Shown here: piece by piece, positions 16,280 to 24,717 of the stretch
Position numbering within the stretch: position 1 is the stretch's first letter
Layout of the letters: each line of letters begins with the position of its first letter
Origin: Marilutibacter aestuarii
Lineage (GTDB): Bacteria; Pseudomonadota; Gammaproteobacteria; Xanthomonadales; Xanthomonadaceae
DNA: 47,289 nucleotides
Direction of reading: 5' to 3'
NCBI RefSeq assembly: GCF_006546775.1
Contig: NZ_VICE01000073.1
Coordinates: forward strand, 1 to 47,289
The notes under the pieces: model-generated
What the model was told of the DNA's origin: nothing
The model's database searches: none
The model's input: only the letters and a program-made list of their open reading frames with translations
Position numbers and translations under genes: made by a program

Positions 16280-18112
16280 ATGAAAGCACCCGTTCGTACC
16301 GTGTTGGCCGCCGCCCTGGCGATCGCCGCCGCGCCCGTCGCGGCACAGACCTATTCGCAAACCGTCTTCTTCGGCGACAGCCTGACCGACTCCGGCCACT
16401 TCCGCCCGGCGCTGGTCAGCCAGGCGGGCCCGTCGGCGGCGATCCTCGGCAAGTTCACCACCAACCCCGGCCTGGTCTGGTCCGAGTACCTGGCCGACTT
16501 CTACGGCGACGAGGCCTTCAGCGCCAACCAGGGCGGCGACAACTACGCCGTGGGCGGCGCGCGCGTGGGTACGGACACGACCGGCGCACTCGGCCCGATC
16601 CCCTCGTTGGCGACACAGGTCGGCAACTACCTGGCCAGCACGGGCGGCCGTGCCGATCCGAACGCGTTGTACACGGTCTGGGGCGGCGCCAACGACCTGT
16701 TCGCCGTGACCGGCGGCGCACCGGCCGCGCCGACCATCGGCGCCGCGGTGACGTCGCAGATCGGCATCGTCGGCGCGTTGCAGGGCGCGGGTGCGCGCTA
16801 CATCCTCGTGCCGACCGTGCCGGACCTGGGCCGTACGCCGGGCTTCATCGCGCAGGGCCCGCTGGCCCAGGCGCAGGGCACCCAGTTGTCCACGGCCTAC
16901 AACGACGCCCTGTTCGGCGGCCTCGCGGCATCGGGCCTGCGCGTGATTCCCCTCGACACGTTCCATCTGCTCCAGGAAATCACCGACAATCCCGCGCCCT
17001 ACGGCTTCACCAACGTCACCGGGACCGCCTGCCAGCCGCAGATCACCGCGCAGTCGCTGACGTGCAACCCGGGCACCTACGTCAGCCCCGACGCGGCGGA
17101 CACGTATGCCTTTGCCGACGGCGTGCATCCGTCCTCGAAAGCGCACAACATCCTCGCCGACTACGCGATCTCCGTGCTCGAGGCGCCGCGCATGGTCGCC
17201 CTGATGCCGTATACGCAGGAAATCAGTGGCCTGGCGCGCACCGAGCGCGTCGCCGCGCAGGTCGAGGGGCGTCCGGACAGCGAGGGCATGCGCGCCTGGG
17301 CCGACGTGCGCGGCGACTACCAGAAATTCGACGAGGACGCCGGGCTGATGGTCGACGCCGAGGGCATCGGCCCGGCGCTGACCGCCGGCATCGACTGGCG
17401 CAGCGGCAACCTGGTCTACGGCGGCTTCCTCGGCTACGGCAGCCAGACCATGGACTTCGGCCGCCGCTTCGGCGAGTTCAGCCACGAGGACACCAGCCTG
17501 GGTGCCTACCTGGGCTGGCGTGGCGAACGCGCCTGGGTGACGGGCCAGGTCGGGTACAACTGGTCGAATTACGACCTCGACCGCAAGGTCCAGCTCGGCG
17601 CGGTCACCCGCGAGCATTCGGCCTCGGCGGACGGCACCAGCCTGGTCGTGGCGGTGGAAGGCGGCTATGCGTTCGAGCACGGCACGCTGCGCCATGGCCC
17701 GGTGGCATCGCTGGTGTCGCAGCGCATCGACATCGACGAGCTGGCCGAGAACGATCCGACCCTGTCGACCTCGATGGCGTTCCCGGAACAGAACCATGAC
17801 TCGCTGGTCGGCAGCCTGGGCTGGCAGGTCGAGATCGAGGCCAGCGAGGCCTTCCGTCCCTATGCCCGGGTCAGCTGGGAGCACGAGTTCGAGGACGAGG
17901 AGGGCGAGGCCTTCGCGCGACTGCAGTCGCTGCCGAGCGCGGCGCCGTTCGCCGTGCCCGGCCTGGAGATCGACGGCGACCACGGCTCGGTCCTGCTCGG
18001 CGCTCGCGCCGGCCTCTTCGGGCTGGAGGCGGATTTCGGCATTTCGGGCGCCTTCGCGCGCGAAGGTACCGACAACCTGTCGGCCTTCCTGAGCCTGGGC
18101 AAGGCCTTCTGA
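16280..18112 (+). CDS. GDSL-esterase autotransporter (EstA type)
   Basis: 610 residues: signal peptide (MKAPVRTVLAAALAIAAAPVAAQ), a GDSL lipase/esterase passenger (about 25-310) and a C-terminal 12-strand autotransporter barrel (about 340-610) ending in the aromatic Phe needed for outer-membrane assembly (LSLGKAF). Catalytic motifs are visible: FFGDSLTDSGHF (Ser34), GGARVG, WGGANDLF and DGVHPSSKAH (Asp/His). EstA-type proteins display a carboxylesterase on the cell surface, affecting rhamnolipid production, motility and biofilm in Pseudomonas. It is divergent from thiS. Confidence 0.95.
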   Translation: MKAPVRTVLAAALAIAAAPVAAQTYSQTVFFGDSLTDSGHFRPALVSQAGPSAAILGKFTTNPGLVWSEYLADFYGDEAFSANQGGDNYAVGGARVGTDTTGALGPIPSLATQVGNYLASTGGRADPNALYTVWGGANDLFAVTGGAPAAPTIGAAVTSQIGIVGALQGAGARYILVPTVPDLGRTPGFIAQGPLAQAQGTQLSTAYNDALFGGLAASGLRVIPLDTFHLLQEITDNPAPYGFTNVTGTACQPQITAQSLTCNPGTYVSPDAADTYAFADGVHPSSKAHNILADYAISVLEAPRMVALMPYTQEISGLARTERVAAQVEGRPDSEGMRAWADVRGDYQKFDEDAGLMVDAEGIGPALTAGIDWRSGNLVYGGFLGYGSQTMDFGRRFGEFSHEDTSLGAYLGWRGERAWVTGQVGYNWSNYDLDRKVQLGAVTREHSASADGTSLVVAVEGGYAFEHGTLRHGPVASLVSQRIDIDELAENDPTLSTSMAFPEQNHDSLVGSLGWQVEIEASEAFRPYARVSWEHEFEDEEGEAFARLQSLPSAAPFAVPGLEIDGDHGSVLLGARAGLFGLEADFGISGAFAREGTDNLSAFLSLGKAF

Positions 18113-18134
18113 TCGATCGGGACGTCGCGCCGCG

Positions 18135-18164
18135 TTGCCTGGAACGGGCCGCGCGGCGTAGACT
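18135..18164 (+). promoter_or_regulatory. Probable sigma-70 promoter for tRNA-Gly
   Basis: TTGCCT (18135-18140) and TAGACT (18159-18164) with an 18-base spacer, placing transcription start just before the tRNA at 18174. Confidence 0.5.
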
Positions 18165-18173
18165 CTGCGCCAC

Positions 18174-18247
18174 GCGGGTGTAGCTCAATGGTAGAGCTGT
18201 TGCTTCCCAAGCAACTGACGAGGGTTCGATTCCCTTCACCCGCTCCA
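18174..18247 (+). tRNA. tRNA-Gly (anticodon CCC), CCA encoded
   Basis: Cloverleaf assembled by eye: acceptor GCGGGTG pairs CACCCGC; D arm GCTC/GAGC; anticodon stem GTTGC/GCAAC with loop TTCCCAA, giving anticodon CCC; T arm GAGGG/CCCTT with TTCGATT loop; discriminator T and encoded CCA. It decodes GGG glycine codons. Confidence 0.97.
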
Positions 18248-18338
18248 GATCTAGGCGGCGGCGATGGTCCCACGGGGCCGTGCCGCCGTTGTTCTTTCCG
18301 ACGCCCGCCCCGGCCGTCGCCAGGGTCCAGGAGGCCCG

Positions 18339-18827
18339 ATGACCCATCCGCATGCCCCCAAGCCGGTGCGCCCGCCCCGGGTCGTGCTCGGCTGGCGAGA
18401 GTCGGTCGCGCTGCCGGACCTGGGGCTGGCAGCGGTGAAGGCCAAGGTCGACACCGGCGCGCGCAGTTCCGCCCTCCACGTCGACCAGCAGTGGCGCTTC
18501 GTCGAAGCCGGCGCACCCTGGGTCGGTTTCCGGCTCTCGCCCGGCCTGGGCGGCGCGGCGCGCGATGTCGTCGCCCCGGTCCTGGACGAGCGCGAGGTGA
18601 CCGATTCGGGCGGGCGCAGGACGCTGCGCGTCTTCCTGCGCACGACGCTGCGACTGGCGGGGATCGAACGCGAGATTGAAATCAACCTGTCGGATCGACG
18701 CGGCATGCTGTTCCCGATGCTGCTGGGGCGCACGGCCCTGGCCCGTGCGTTCACGGTCGATCCGGCACGCTCCTACCTGCATGGCCGCCCGCCCCAGGGC
18801 GACGCGCCGGCTTCCCCTTCCGGATGA
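18339..18827 (+). CDS. rimB: Retropepsin-like peptidase of the RimB/RimK-associated family (PF05618)
   Basis: 162 residues. The aspartic-protease-like motif [12 protein letters not shown] near residue 33 and [14 protein letters not shown] at the N-terminus identify the family formerly called ATP-dependent zinc protease. Later [21 protein letters not shown] resembles the second hydrophobic core. It is encoded just upstream of rimK, as in Pseudomonas, where RimA, RimB and RimK together tune polyglutamylation of ribosomal protein S6. GGAGG stands seven bases before the ATG at 18339, deciding the start over an earlier in-frame ATG. rimK follows after 7 bases. Confidence 0.85.
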   Translation: MTHPHAPKPVRPPRVVLGWRESVALPDLGLAAVKAKVDTGARSSALHVDQQWRFVEAGAPWVGFRLSPGLGGAARDVVAPVLDEREVTDSGGRRTLRVFLRTTLRLAGIEREIEINLSDRRGMLFPMLLGRTALARAFTVDPARSYLHGRPPQGDAPASPSG

Positions 18828-18834
18828 TGTGCCG

Positions 18835-19746
18835 ATGAAATTCGCGATCCTGTCGCGCAACGCAAAACTCTATTCCACCCGGCGATTGGCGGAAGCCGCG
18901 CGCGAACAGGGGCACTCCGTGCGCGTGCTGGACCCGCTGCGCTGCTACATGCGCATCGCGTCCGACGGCTTCCAGATGCACTACAAGGGACGGGCCATGT
19001 CCGGGTACCACGTGGTGATCCCGCGCATCGGCGCGTCGGTGACCCGCTACGGCAGCGCGGTGCTCCGGCAGTTCGAGCTGATGGACACGTTCACCCCCAA
19101 CGCCTCCGACGCGATCCTGCGTGCGCGCGACAAGCTGCGCAGCCACCAGATGCTCGCCGCGCAGGGGATCGGCATGCCGGCCACGGTGTTCGGCGACAAC
19201 CCCGACGACACCAACGACCTGTTGTCGATGCTCGGGCCCCCGCCGCACGTGATCAAGTTGAACGAAGGCACGCAGGGTGCCGGGGTGATGCTGACCGAGA
19301 AGCTGAGCGCGTCCCGCGGCGTCATCGAGGCCCTGCGCGGCCTGTATGCGCAGTTCCTGGTCCAGGAGTTCGTCGCCGAGGCCAAGGGCGCCGACCTGCG
19401 CTGCTTCGTCGTCGGCGGGCGCGTCGTGGCGGCCATGAAGCGCCAGGCGCCGAAGGGCGACTTCCGCTCCAACCTGCATCGCGGCGGTCGCGCCCGGGTG
19501 GTGAAGGCCACCGCCGCCGAGCAGGACGTCGCGATCCGTGCGGCCCGGGTCCTGGGCCTGGGGGTGGCCGGCGTCGACCTGATCCGCTCCGCGCGTGGCC
19601 CGCTCGTGCTGGAGGTCAATGCCTCGCCGGGCCTGGAGGGGATCGAGGATGCCACCGGCATCGACATCGCCGGCGAGATCATCAAGTATTCCGCCGAGCG
19701 CCACAAACGCCGCGCCGCCAAGCGCAACCAGGTGCGCAAGGCCTAG
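18835..19746 (+). CDS. rimK: RimK-family ATP-grasp alpha-L-glutamate ligase
   Basis: 303 residues, the normal RimK length (about 300). Starts [21 protein letters not shown]-grasp elements include [19 protein letters not shown] (phosphate loop), [39 protein letters not shown] and the Mg-binding [15 protein letters not shown]. It adds glutamates to the C-terminus of ribosomal protein S6 and can make free poly-alpha-glutamate. It forms a two-gene unit with the RimB-like gene; no rimA-like gene (EAL domain) is adjacent here. Confidence 0.96.
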   Translation: MKFAILSRNAKLYSTRRLAEAAREQGHSVRVLDPLRCYMRIASDGFQMHYKGRAMSGYHVVIPRIGASVTRYGSAVLRQFELMDTFTPNASDAILRARDKLRSHQMLAAQGIGMPATVFGDNPDDTNDLLSMLGPPPHVIKLNEGTQGAGVMLTEKLSASRGVIEALRGLYAQFLVQEFVAEAKGADLRCFVVGGRVVAAMKRQAPKGDFRSNLHRGGRARVVKATAAEQDVAIRAARVLGLGVAGVDLIRSARGPLVLEVNASPGLEGIEDATGIDIAGEIIKYSAERHKRRAAKRNQVRKA

Positions 19747-19886
19747 GTCGGCACACGGCGGTTCTTTGCCGGATCGGGCGGGTTGTCCCGTCGCGATGCC
19801 ACGCGTGCCTCGACCGCGCTAGCTTCATGGGCCAGGGGCCGGCATTGGGCCGGGCCAGTCCATTCCGGGAAACGAAGGAGTTCGTG

Positions 19887-20369
19887 ATGAAGGCAGTCGT
19901 CCTTGGCTGTGCCCTCTTGCTTTGCCTGTCCGCGCCGGTCCGCGCTGCCAATGGCGTGACCGCGCTCGACGTGACGCGTTCGGCCGGGGCAGGTTTCGAT
20001 GCCCAGCGCGCGGCGATCACGCGGGACCTCGCCGATGGCGAGACCTACGCCGAGCTTTCGGCGTCGGCGCGCGCCGAGGTCGTCGCCGCGCTTGATGCCA
20101 TGCAAGGCCTGCTCGCGGAGTCGGGAACCATCGAGGCGATGCCCCCGGCCCAGCGCGTGGAACTGTTCAACGCCCAGGAAAAGGTCAACACCTTGCTGAC
20201 CCAGGCTGCCGAGGACAGTCGCCGCGTCTGTAAGCGGGAGCGGCGCGTGGGCAGCAATTTCGTCGTCAGCACCTGCCAGACCGTGGCCGAGCGCCGGCGG
20301 CAGCAGGAGGCCGGTGCGGACGCGCTTCGCCAGGGGAGTCTGACCCCCGCAAGCGTCCTGGGCGATTGA
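19887..20369 (+). CDS. Exported small protein of unknown function
   Basis: 160 residues with a signal peptide (MKAVVLGCALLLCLSAPVRA, cleavage around residue 20). The mature part is helical and charged; the C-terminal region has two Cys (VCKRERRVGSNFVVSTCQ) that could form a disulfide in the periplasm. GAAGGAG lies about 8 bases before the ATG at 19887. I do not recognise a named family. It is 140 bases after rimK and probably transcribed separately or by readthrough. Confidence 0.75.
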   Translation: MKAVVLGCALLLCLSAPVRAANGVTALDVTRSAGAGFDAQRAAITRDLADGETYAELSASARAEVVAALDAMQGLLAESGTIEAMPPAQRVELFNAQEKVNTLLTQAAEDSRRVCKRERRVGSNFVVSTCQTVAERRRQQEAGADALRQGSLTPASVLGD

Positions 20370-20396
20370 CATCTTCTGTGATCCATGTGCAAGTGA

Positions 20397-20426
20397 CTGA
20401 TTCCAAATACAATAATTCGGAATCAG
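20397..20426. promoter_or_regulatory. Long AT-rich inverted repeat
   Basis: Arms CTGATTCC and GGAATCAG pair perfectly; after one A/C mismatch three more pairs (AAT/ATT) follow, leaving a 6-base centre. It includes a TACAAT hexamer that could be a -10 box on the plus strand. It looks like a dimeric-regulator operator, or a hairpin at the 5' end of a transcript. Confidence 0.5.
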
Positions 20427-20441
20427 GTCGAGGCGTCGGTA

Positions 20442-20458
20442 TTTAACAAGCCCTTAAT
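20442..20458 (+). promoter_or_regulatory. 11-bp-phased TTTAAC/CTTAAT direct repeat (OmpR-family operator candidate)
   Basis: TTTAAC (20442-20447) and CTTAAT (20453-20458) are spaced exactly 11 bp start to start, the phasing used by tandem OmpR/PhoB-type regulators. A matching pair occurs before the YegP-like gene (39160-39176). Confidence 0.45.
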
Positions 20459-20572
20459 CGGCACCCGCGTAGCCTTGGCCGGACCGCAGCTCAGCCCGTT
20501 CCAGTTCGGTCAGCCTCAGGTCAGTCGATGGACATAGCGGGTTACGGTATCGGGACAGTACGAACCAATCTT

Positions 20573-20609
20573 GGCCCAGGCACGGTGGTCCCGTCCCTGG
20601 GCCTTTTGT
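20573..20609 (+). terminator. Rho-independent terminator upstream of colR
   Basis: Stem GGCCCAGG / CCTGGGCC (20573-20580 and 20596-20603) with a 15-base loop, followed by TTTTGTT. Orientation is plus strand only; no T-run exists on the other side. It is about 200 bases from the preceding gene's stop, so it more likely serves a separate transcript. Confidence 0.7.
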
Positions 20610-20789
20610 TGGCCCGGGCCGCGAACGGGTGAAGGCGCCTGCACGGCGCCGTCCCGTCGCTCTGGCAGAATCGAGGCATGCGGTCGCATGGGGACCATGC
20701 TGCCTGTTCAGGAACCGCGGCTCCGGTCGGCGGTCAAACAACCATCGGGTCGGCGGTCCCCGGGCCGGCACCCACTGAAGGAAGGCGTG

Positions 20790-21473
20790 ATGCGCATACT
20801 CGTAATCGAAGACAACCAGGACATCGCCGCGAACCTGGGCGACTTCCTCGAAGATCGCGGCCACACGGTCGATTTCGCCGCCGACGGCATCACAGGCCTG
20901 CACCTGGCCGTGGTCCACGACTTCGATGCGATCGTGCTCGACCTCAACCTGCCCGGCATGGACGGCCTGGAGGTGTGCCGCAAGCTGCGCAACGAGGCAC
21001 GCAAGCAGACCCCGGTGCTGATGCTCACCGCGCGCGACAGCCTGGACAACAAGCTGGCCGGCTTCGATTCCGGCGCCGACGACTACCTGATCAAGCCGTT
21101 CGCCCTGCAGGAAGTGGAGGTTCGCCTGAACGCGCTCTCGCGTCGCGGCCGGGGCGTGCAGACGCGGGTGCTCAACGTGGGCGACCTCGAGTACAACCTC
21201 GATACCCTGGAAGTGCGGCGGCAGGGCAAGCTGCTCCAGCTCAACCCGACCGCGCTGAAGATCCTGCAGGCATTGATGGAGGCCTCGCCCGCGGTGGTCA
21301 CCCGCCAGGAACTGGAAACCCGCGTCTGGGGCGAGGAACTGCCCGATTCGGACAGCCTGCGGGTCCACATCCACGGCCTGCGGGCGGTGGCGGACAAGCC
21401 CTTCGAGGTGCCCCTGATCCAGACCCGCCACGGAATCGGCTACCGCATCGCCGCGCCCGATGAGCGCGACTGA
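20790..21473 (+). CDS. colR: OmpR-family response regulator, ColR-like
   Basis: 227 residues: receiver domain (1-118) with acidic pocket ED (7-8), phospho-acceptor Asp51 (IVLDLNLPGMDG) and Lys102 (LIKPFAL); winged-helix DNA-binding domain (about 130-227) with LNPTALKILQALME, DSDSLRVHIHGLR and TRHGIGYRI. The sequence around the wing (DSLRVHIHGLRAVADKPFEVPLIQTRHGIGYR) closely resembles ColR of Pseudomonas and Xanthomonas, which responds to excess zinc/iron and maintains the envelope and virulence traits. ATG at 20790 has a GGAAGG ribosome site. Its last 14 bases overlap the kinase gene. Confidence 0.88.
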   Translation: MRILVIEDNQDIAANLGDFLEDRGHTVDFAADGITGLHLAVVHDFDAIVLDLNLPGMDGLEVCRKLRNEARKQTPVLMLTARDSLDNKLAGFDSGADDYLIKPFALQEVEVRLNALSRRGRGVQTRVLNVGDLEYNLDTLEVRRQGKLLQLNPTALKILQALMEASPAVVTRQELETRVWGEELPDSDSLRVHIHGLRAVADKPFEVPLIQTRHGIGYRIAAPDERD

Positions 21474-22812
21474 CGCATCCCCGCGCCCGCGCCGGCGCCG
21501 GCGCTTCCGGCGACAACTTCGCAGCCGCATCATCCTCGCCTTCGTGCTGCTGGGCTTCGGCCTGACGGCACTTTTCGCATGGGCGACCAACTACACGCGC
21601 AACCGCGTGGAGAACCAGTTGGTCGAGGACGTGATGAACCGCAACATCGACGCCTACGCGGAAAGCTACTACACCGCGCCAGGGCAGTCGCCGAGCATCC
21701 CGTTCCAGCAGATGTACGGCAAGGTCGTGCGCCGCGAGAACTTCGATGCGCTGCGACAGGAGGAGCCGGACTGGTACGAGTTCGGCGACGGCATCCACAG
21801 TATGTCGGGGACCAACCCCGATGGCTCTCCGTTCGCCTACAAGCTGGCGGTGCGCAAGACGCCCAACGAGTGGTTCTTCCTCGCCTATGACATGACCCAG
21901 TCGGTGCGCGGCGAGACGCAGTTCAACCGGGCGATCTATGTCTCGGTCTTCGTCTTCAGCCTGCTGTCGCTGCTGGTCGGCTGGTGGTCTGCGTCGCGCG
22001 TCATGAGCCCGGTGTCGGAACTGGCCACGCGCCTGAAGGAGTCAGGCGACAGCAGCCAGCTCGAACCGCTGGCCAGCCATTTCCCGGACGACGAGGTCGG
22101 CCAGCTGGCCGAGGCCCTCGACGACTACTCCGCGCGGCTCACCGAAGTCGTGGAGCGTGACCGCGAATTCAATGCCGACGTCAGCCACGAGCTGCGTACG
22201 CCGCTCGCGGTCATCAAGGGCGCGGTGGAGCTGCTGCTTTCCCATCCCGGCATCGACGACAAGACCCGCAACCGGTTGTTGCGGATCCAGCGCGCCGAGG
22301 CGCAGTGCACCGACCTGATCAGCGCGCTGCTGCTGCTTTCGCGCAACGAGCGCGGACATGGCGCCACCAACGTCGGACGGCTTGCCGACACCCTGCTGGA
22401 ATCCCATCGCGCCCAGATCGCCGGCAAGCCGCTCGAGCTGCGGATCGAAGGGCACAGCGAGCTGGTCGTCGATGCGCCGGAAGCCGCGGTCTCGGTGGCG
22501 CTCGGCAACCTGATCGGCAACGCGGTCAAGTACACCAAGAGCGGCGAGGTCATCGTCCGCCTGCTCCCCGATTCGGTCGAAGTGATCGATTCCGGGCCGG
22601 GCCTGAGCGCCGAGGATGCCGCCAAGCTGTTCGAGCGCGGCTATCGCGGCACCCATGCCGGCCATTCGCAGGGCGGCGGCATCGGCCTGTCGATCGTCCG
22701 CCGCCTGTGCGATCTCTACGGCTGGAACGTCCGCGTCACCCCGGGCGAAACCCGGGGCGTGGTGGCGACCATGTCCTTCGCGCCGGAGGCCGCGGACGCC
22801 GGCGCGGATTGA
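21460..22812 (+). CDS. colS: Sensor histidine kinase, ColS-like
   Basis: 450 residues: basic cytoplasmic N-tail, TM1 (about 23-43), a periplasmic sensor of about 115 residues containing an acidic EEPDWYE cluster, TM2 (about 158-178), HAMP-like segment, DHp domain with phospho-acceptor His243 (DVSHELRTPLAVIKG), and the ATPase with N-box LIGNAVKYTKSG, DSGPGLS and QGGGIGLSIVRRL. ColS proteins sense Fe/Zn through a periplasmic Glu-x-x-Glu motif; the acidic cluster here is near but not exactly that motif. Co-translated with the regulator. Confidence 0.88.
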   Translation: MSATDASPRPRRRRRFRRQLRSRIILAFVLLGFGLTALFAWATNYTRNRVENQLVEDVMNRNIDAYAESYYTAPGQSPSIPFQQMYGKVVRRENFDALRQEEPDWYEFGDGIHSMSGTNPDGSPFAYKLAVRKTPNEWFFLAYDMTQSVRGETQFNRAIYVSVFVFSLLSLLVGWWSASRVMSPVSELATRLKESGDSSQLEPLASHFPDDEVGQLAEALDDYSARLTEVVERDREFNADVSHELRTPLAVIKGAVELLLSHPGIDDKTRNRLLRIQRAEAQCTDLISALLLLSRNERGHGATNVGRLADTLLESHRAQIAGKPLELRIEGHSELVVDAPEAAVSVALGNLIGNAVKYTKSGEVIVRLLPDSVEVIDSGPGLSAEDAAKLFERGYRGTHAGHSQGGGIGLSIVRRLCDLYGWNVRVTPGETRGVVATMSFAPEAADAGAD

Positions 22813-22820
22813 CCTCCGCC

Positions 22821-22849
22821 GCGCCGCCGCCTTCGGCGGTGGCGCGCTC
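22821..22849. terminator. Shared hairpin terminator between convergent colS and ilvE
   Basis: Eleven-base arms (22821-22831 and 22835-22845; one G-T pair) around a TTC loop, followed on the plus strand by GCTCTT. It stands between converging genes and may stop both transcripts; the T-tract is weak. Confidence 0.5.
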
Positions 22850-22861
22850 TTGGAGGGGCGG

Positions 22862-23782
22862 TCAGCCCTTGAGCGGTTCCAGCCAGCCGTGGGTGTCCTT
22901 CGTGCGGCCGTCGAACAGGCCGAAGAACAGGTCCTGGATTCTCTGGGTCACCGGGCCCGGGCGACCGGCGCCGACCTGGCGGCCATCGACCGAGCGGATC
23001 GGGGTGATCTCCGCCGCGGTGCCGCACATGAACAGTTCATCGCACAGGTACAGGTACTCGCGCGGGAGGTCGCGCTCCACGACCTCGATGCCGTTCTCGC
23101 GGGCGAGCGTGATGATGGTGTTGCGGGTGATGCCATTGAGCAGGGCGGCACTGACCGGCGTGGTGTGCAGGGCACCGTCGAAGACGAGGAACAGGTTCTC
23201 GCCGGCGCCCTCGCTCAGCAGGCCGGTGGATGCCAGCGCGATGCCTTCGCCGAAGCCCAGGCGGCGCGCCTCACGGGCGATCAGCTGGCCGGACAGGTAG
23301 TTGCCGCCCGCCTTGGCGCCGGCCGGGATGGTGTTGGGCGCGAAACGCTGCCAGCTCGACACGCAGGCGTCGATGCCGGTCTCGAGCGCGGCCTCGCCCA
23401 AATAGGGGCCCATGAACCAGGTGGCCACCGACATCTCGATCGGCGTGTCGGCCGACAGGCCGAAGCCGCCCAGGCCGCGCCACGCGAACGGGCGGAGGTA
23501 GGCACGGGTCAGTCCATTCCTCGCGATCACCTCGTGGCAGGCGGCGTTGAGGGTATCCAGGTCGTAGGGCAGCGCCATGTCGTAGATGCGCGCCGAGGCG
23601 TAGAGGCGGCGATTGTGGTCGGTCAGGCGGAAGATCGCCGGGCCGTCCGGCGTCTCGTAGCAGCGGATGCCCTCGAACACCGACGAGCCGTAGTGCAGGC
23701 CGTGGGCCATGACGTGCGTGGTGGCCTCCTGCCAGCGCTTGATGCTGCCGTTGTGCCATATCCAATCGGGGTACTGCTGCAT
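22862..23782 (-). CDS. ilvE: Branched-chain amino acid aminotransferase IlvE
   Basis: 306 residues, fold-type IV PLP enzyme. Starts MQQYPDWIWHNG; then HGLHYGSSVFEGIRCY, RAYLRPFAWRG, the PLP lysine in AKAGGNYLSGQL (Lys157), LSEGAGENLFLVFDGAL and the phosphate-binding NGITRNTII. It performs the last step of Leu, Ile and Val synthesis and in these bacteria also supplies keto acids for branched fatty acid primers. Start at 23782 is preferred over an ATG 12 codons upstream. Confidence 0.96.
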   Translation of the reverse strand: MQQYPDWIWHNGSIKRWQEATTHVMAHGLHYGSSVFEGIRCYETPDGPAIFRLTDHNRRLYASARIYDMALPYDLDTLNAACHEVIARNGLTRAYLRPFAWRGLGGFGLSADTPIEMSVATWFMGPYLGEAALETGIDACVSSWQRFAPNTIPAGAKAGGNYLSGQLIAREARRLGFGEGIALASTGLLSEGAGENLFLVFDGALHTTPVSAALLNGITRNTIITLARENGIEVVERDLPREYLYLCDELFMCGTAAEITPIRSVDGRQVGAGRPGPVTQRIQDLFFGLFDGRTKDTHGWLEPLKG

Positions 23783-23858
23783 CGCCGGGGTCCCTTGAAG
23801 TGGAGTAAAGGCGACCATTTTGCCCTGTCTCGCGGCGCGGCGCCCGCTGCCCGGGGGC

Positions 23859-24641
23859 TCAGTTGCGGATCCACCAGCAGCCGAAATGCCGGGTCAGCCC
23901 GAAGACGGTGCTGGTGGGGGTCACGCCATCGGTGAGCGTCTGCACCACCTTGATCCCGACCGGCCTGGCCGCTGTCACCGGCACGACCGGCGCGGGAGGC
24001 AGCGTGGTCGGCGGGGGCGTGGGACGGCCAGGTGCCGCGACCGCGGCGGCATGGTGGACTGCCGGCTCGGGCTCTGGCGAGTCGGCGTAGCGCCGGGCAA
24101 GTGTCTCCACGTAGGATTGATCCTCCTCGGCCGGCTCCGGCGATCGGCCCGTGCTCGCCGCATCGGCGGCGGGACGGCGCGGCATCGGTTGCTGGGTGGG
24201 GGGTGGTTCGGGCGGCGTGGGCATCATCGCCACGATATCCACCAGCGGGCGGCTGACCATGCGGTCCAGGCGCTCGATGGTCGCATAGGCGCTGCCCGAG
24301 GACATGCCGGCCCAGTGGTAGACGCTGGCCAGTCGATTGGGGTCGCCGGCATCGAAGGCCATCGACATCTCGAACATCAGGTCCTGTACCGAGCCCATGC
24401 AGCGCATCCTGCTGGCGTGGCGGGCGCCGTGCGTGCCCGCGTCGGGCAGGCTCGCGGTGGCGCCCAGCGAGGCGCAGGCGCGATCGGTGAAGATCGAGGT
24501 GCCGTCGGGGGCGTTGCAGCGATGCACCTGCGCTCCCGCCGTTCGCGGCCAGGCGGCGACCAGCAGGACGCTGGCCAGCAGCGCGGCGAGGGCTCGCGTG
24601 TTCGTCCAGGCGGCGGTGGGGTTGGGGCGGGGAGGGGGCAC
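23859..24641 (-). CDS. Exported DUF4124-domain protein with Pro-rich linker
   Basis: 260 residues. A long signal segment (LAALLASVLLVAAWPRTAGA) is followed by a DUF4124-type motif VHRCNAPDGTSIFTDRACASLG (about 39-60), a helical region with Cys (RMRCMGSVQDLM), then a proline/alanine-rich stretch and a C-terminal FGCWWIRN. DUF4124 proteins are periplasmic and lack a known biochemical activity. The assigned start (24641) puts 16 residues before the hydrophobic core; a later start cannot be excluded. Convergence with no partner: metF lies upstream on the same strand, ilvE downstream. Confidence 0.75.
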   Translation of the reverse strand: MPPPRPNPTAAWTNTRALAALLASVLLVAAWPRTAGAQVHRCNAPDGTSIFTDRACASLGATASLPDAGTHGARHASRMRCMGSVQDLMFEMSMAFDAGDPNRLASVYHWAGMSSGSAYATIERLDRMVSRPLVDIVAMMPTPPEPPPTQQPMPRRPAADAASTGRSPEPAEEDQSYVETLARRYADSPEPEPAVHHAAAVAAPGRPTPPPTTLPPAPVVPVTAARPVGIKVVQTLTDGVTPTSTVFGLTRHFGCWWIRN

Positions 24642-24717
24642 CCGTGCAGGTTACCGCCGCCCGCGGGGGGCGGACAGTGAAGGCGGCACGCCCCGTTCAG
24701 GGGCGCGCCAGTCGCCT

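Larger units (their letters stand above)
20420..20609 (+). ncRNA. Candidate small RNA or transcribed leader ending in a terminator
   Basis: Between the -10-like TACAAT (20408-20413) and the terminator at 20573-20609 there is no credible coding frame, so a transcript of about 190 bases is possible. It might be an independent sRNA or an attenuated leader of the colRS operon that starts 180 bases further on. Predicted from signals only; no known sRNA family was recognised. Confidence 0.3.

Noticed and set aside
20366-20371. Perfect TTGACA hexamer at the end of the small exported-protein gene
   Set aside because: No -10 box occurs at 15-19 bases; the nearest TACAAT is 36 bases away.
24686-24710. 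Hairpin GGCACGCCCC/GGGGCGCGCC just after metF
   Set aside because: One mismatch and no T-run on the minus strand; it may be a structure but the evidence as a terminator is weak.
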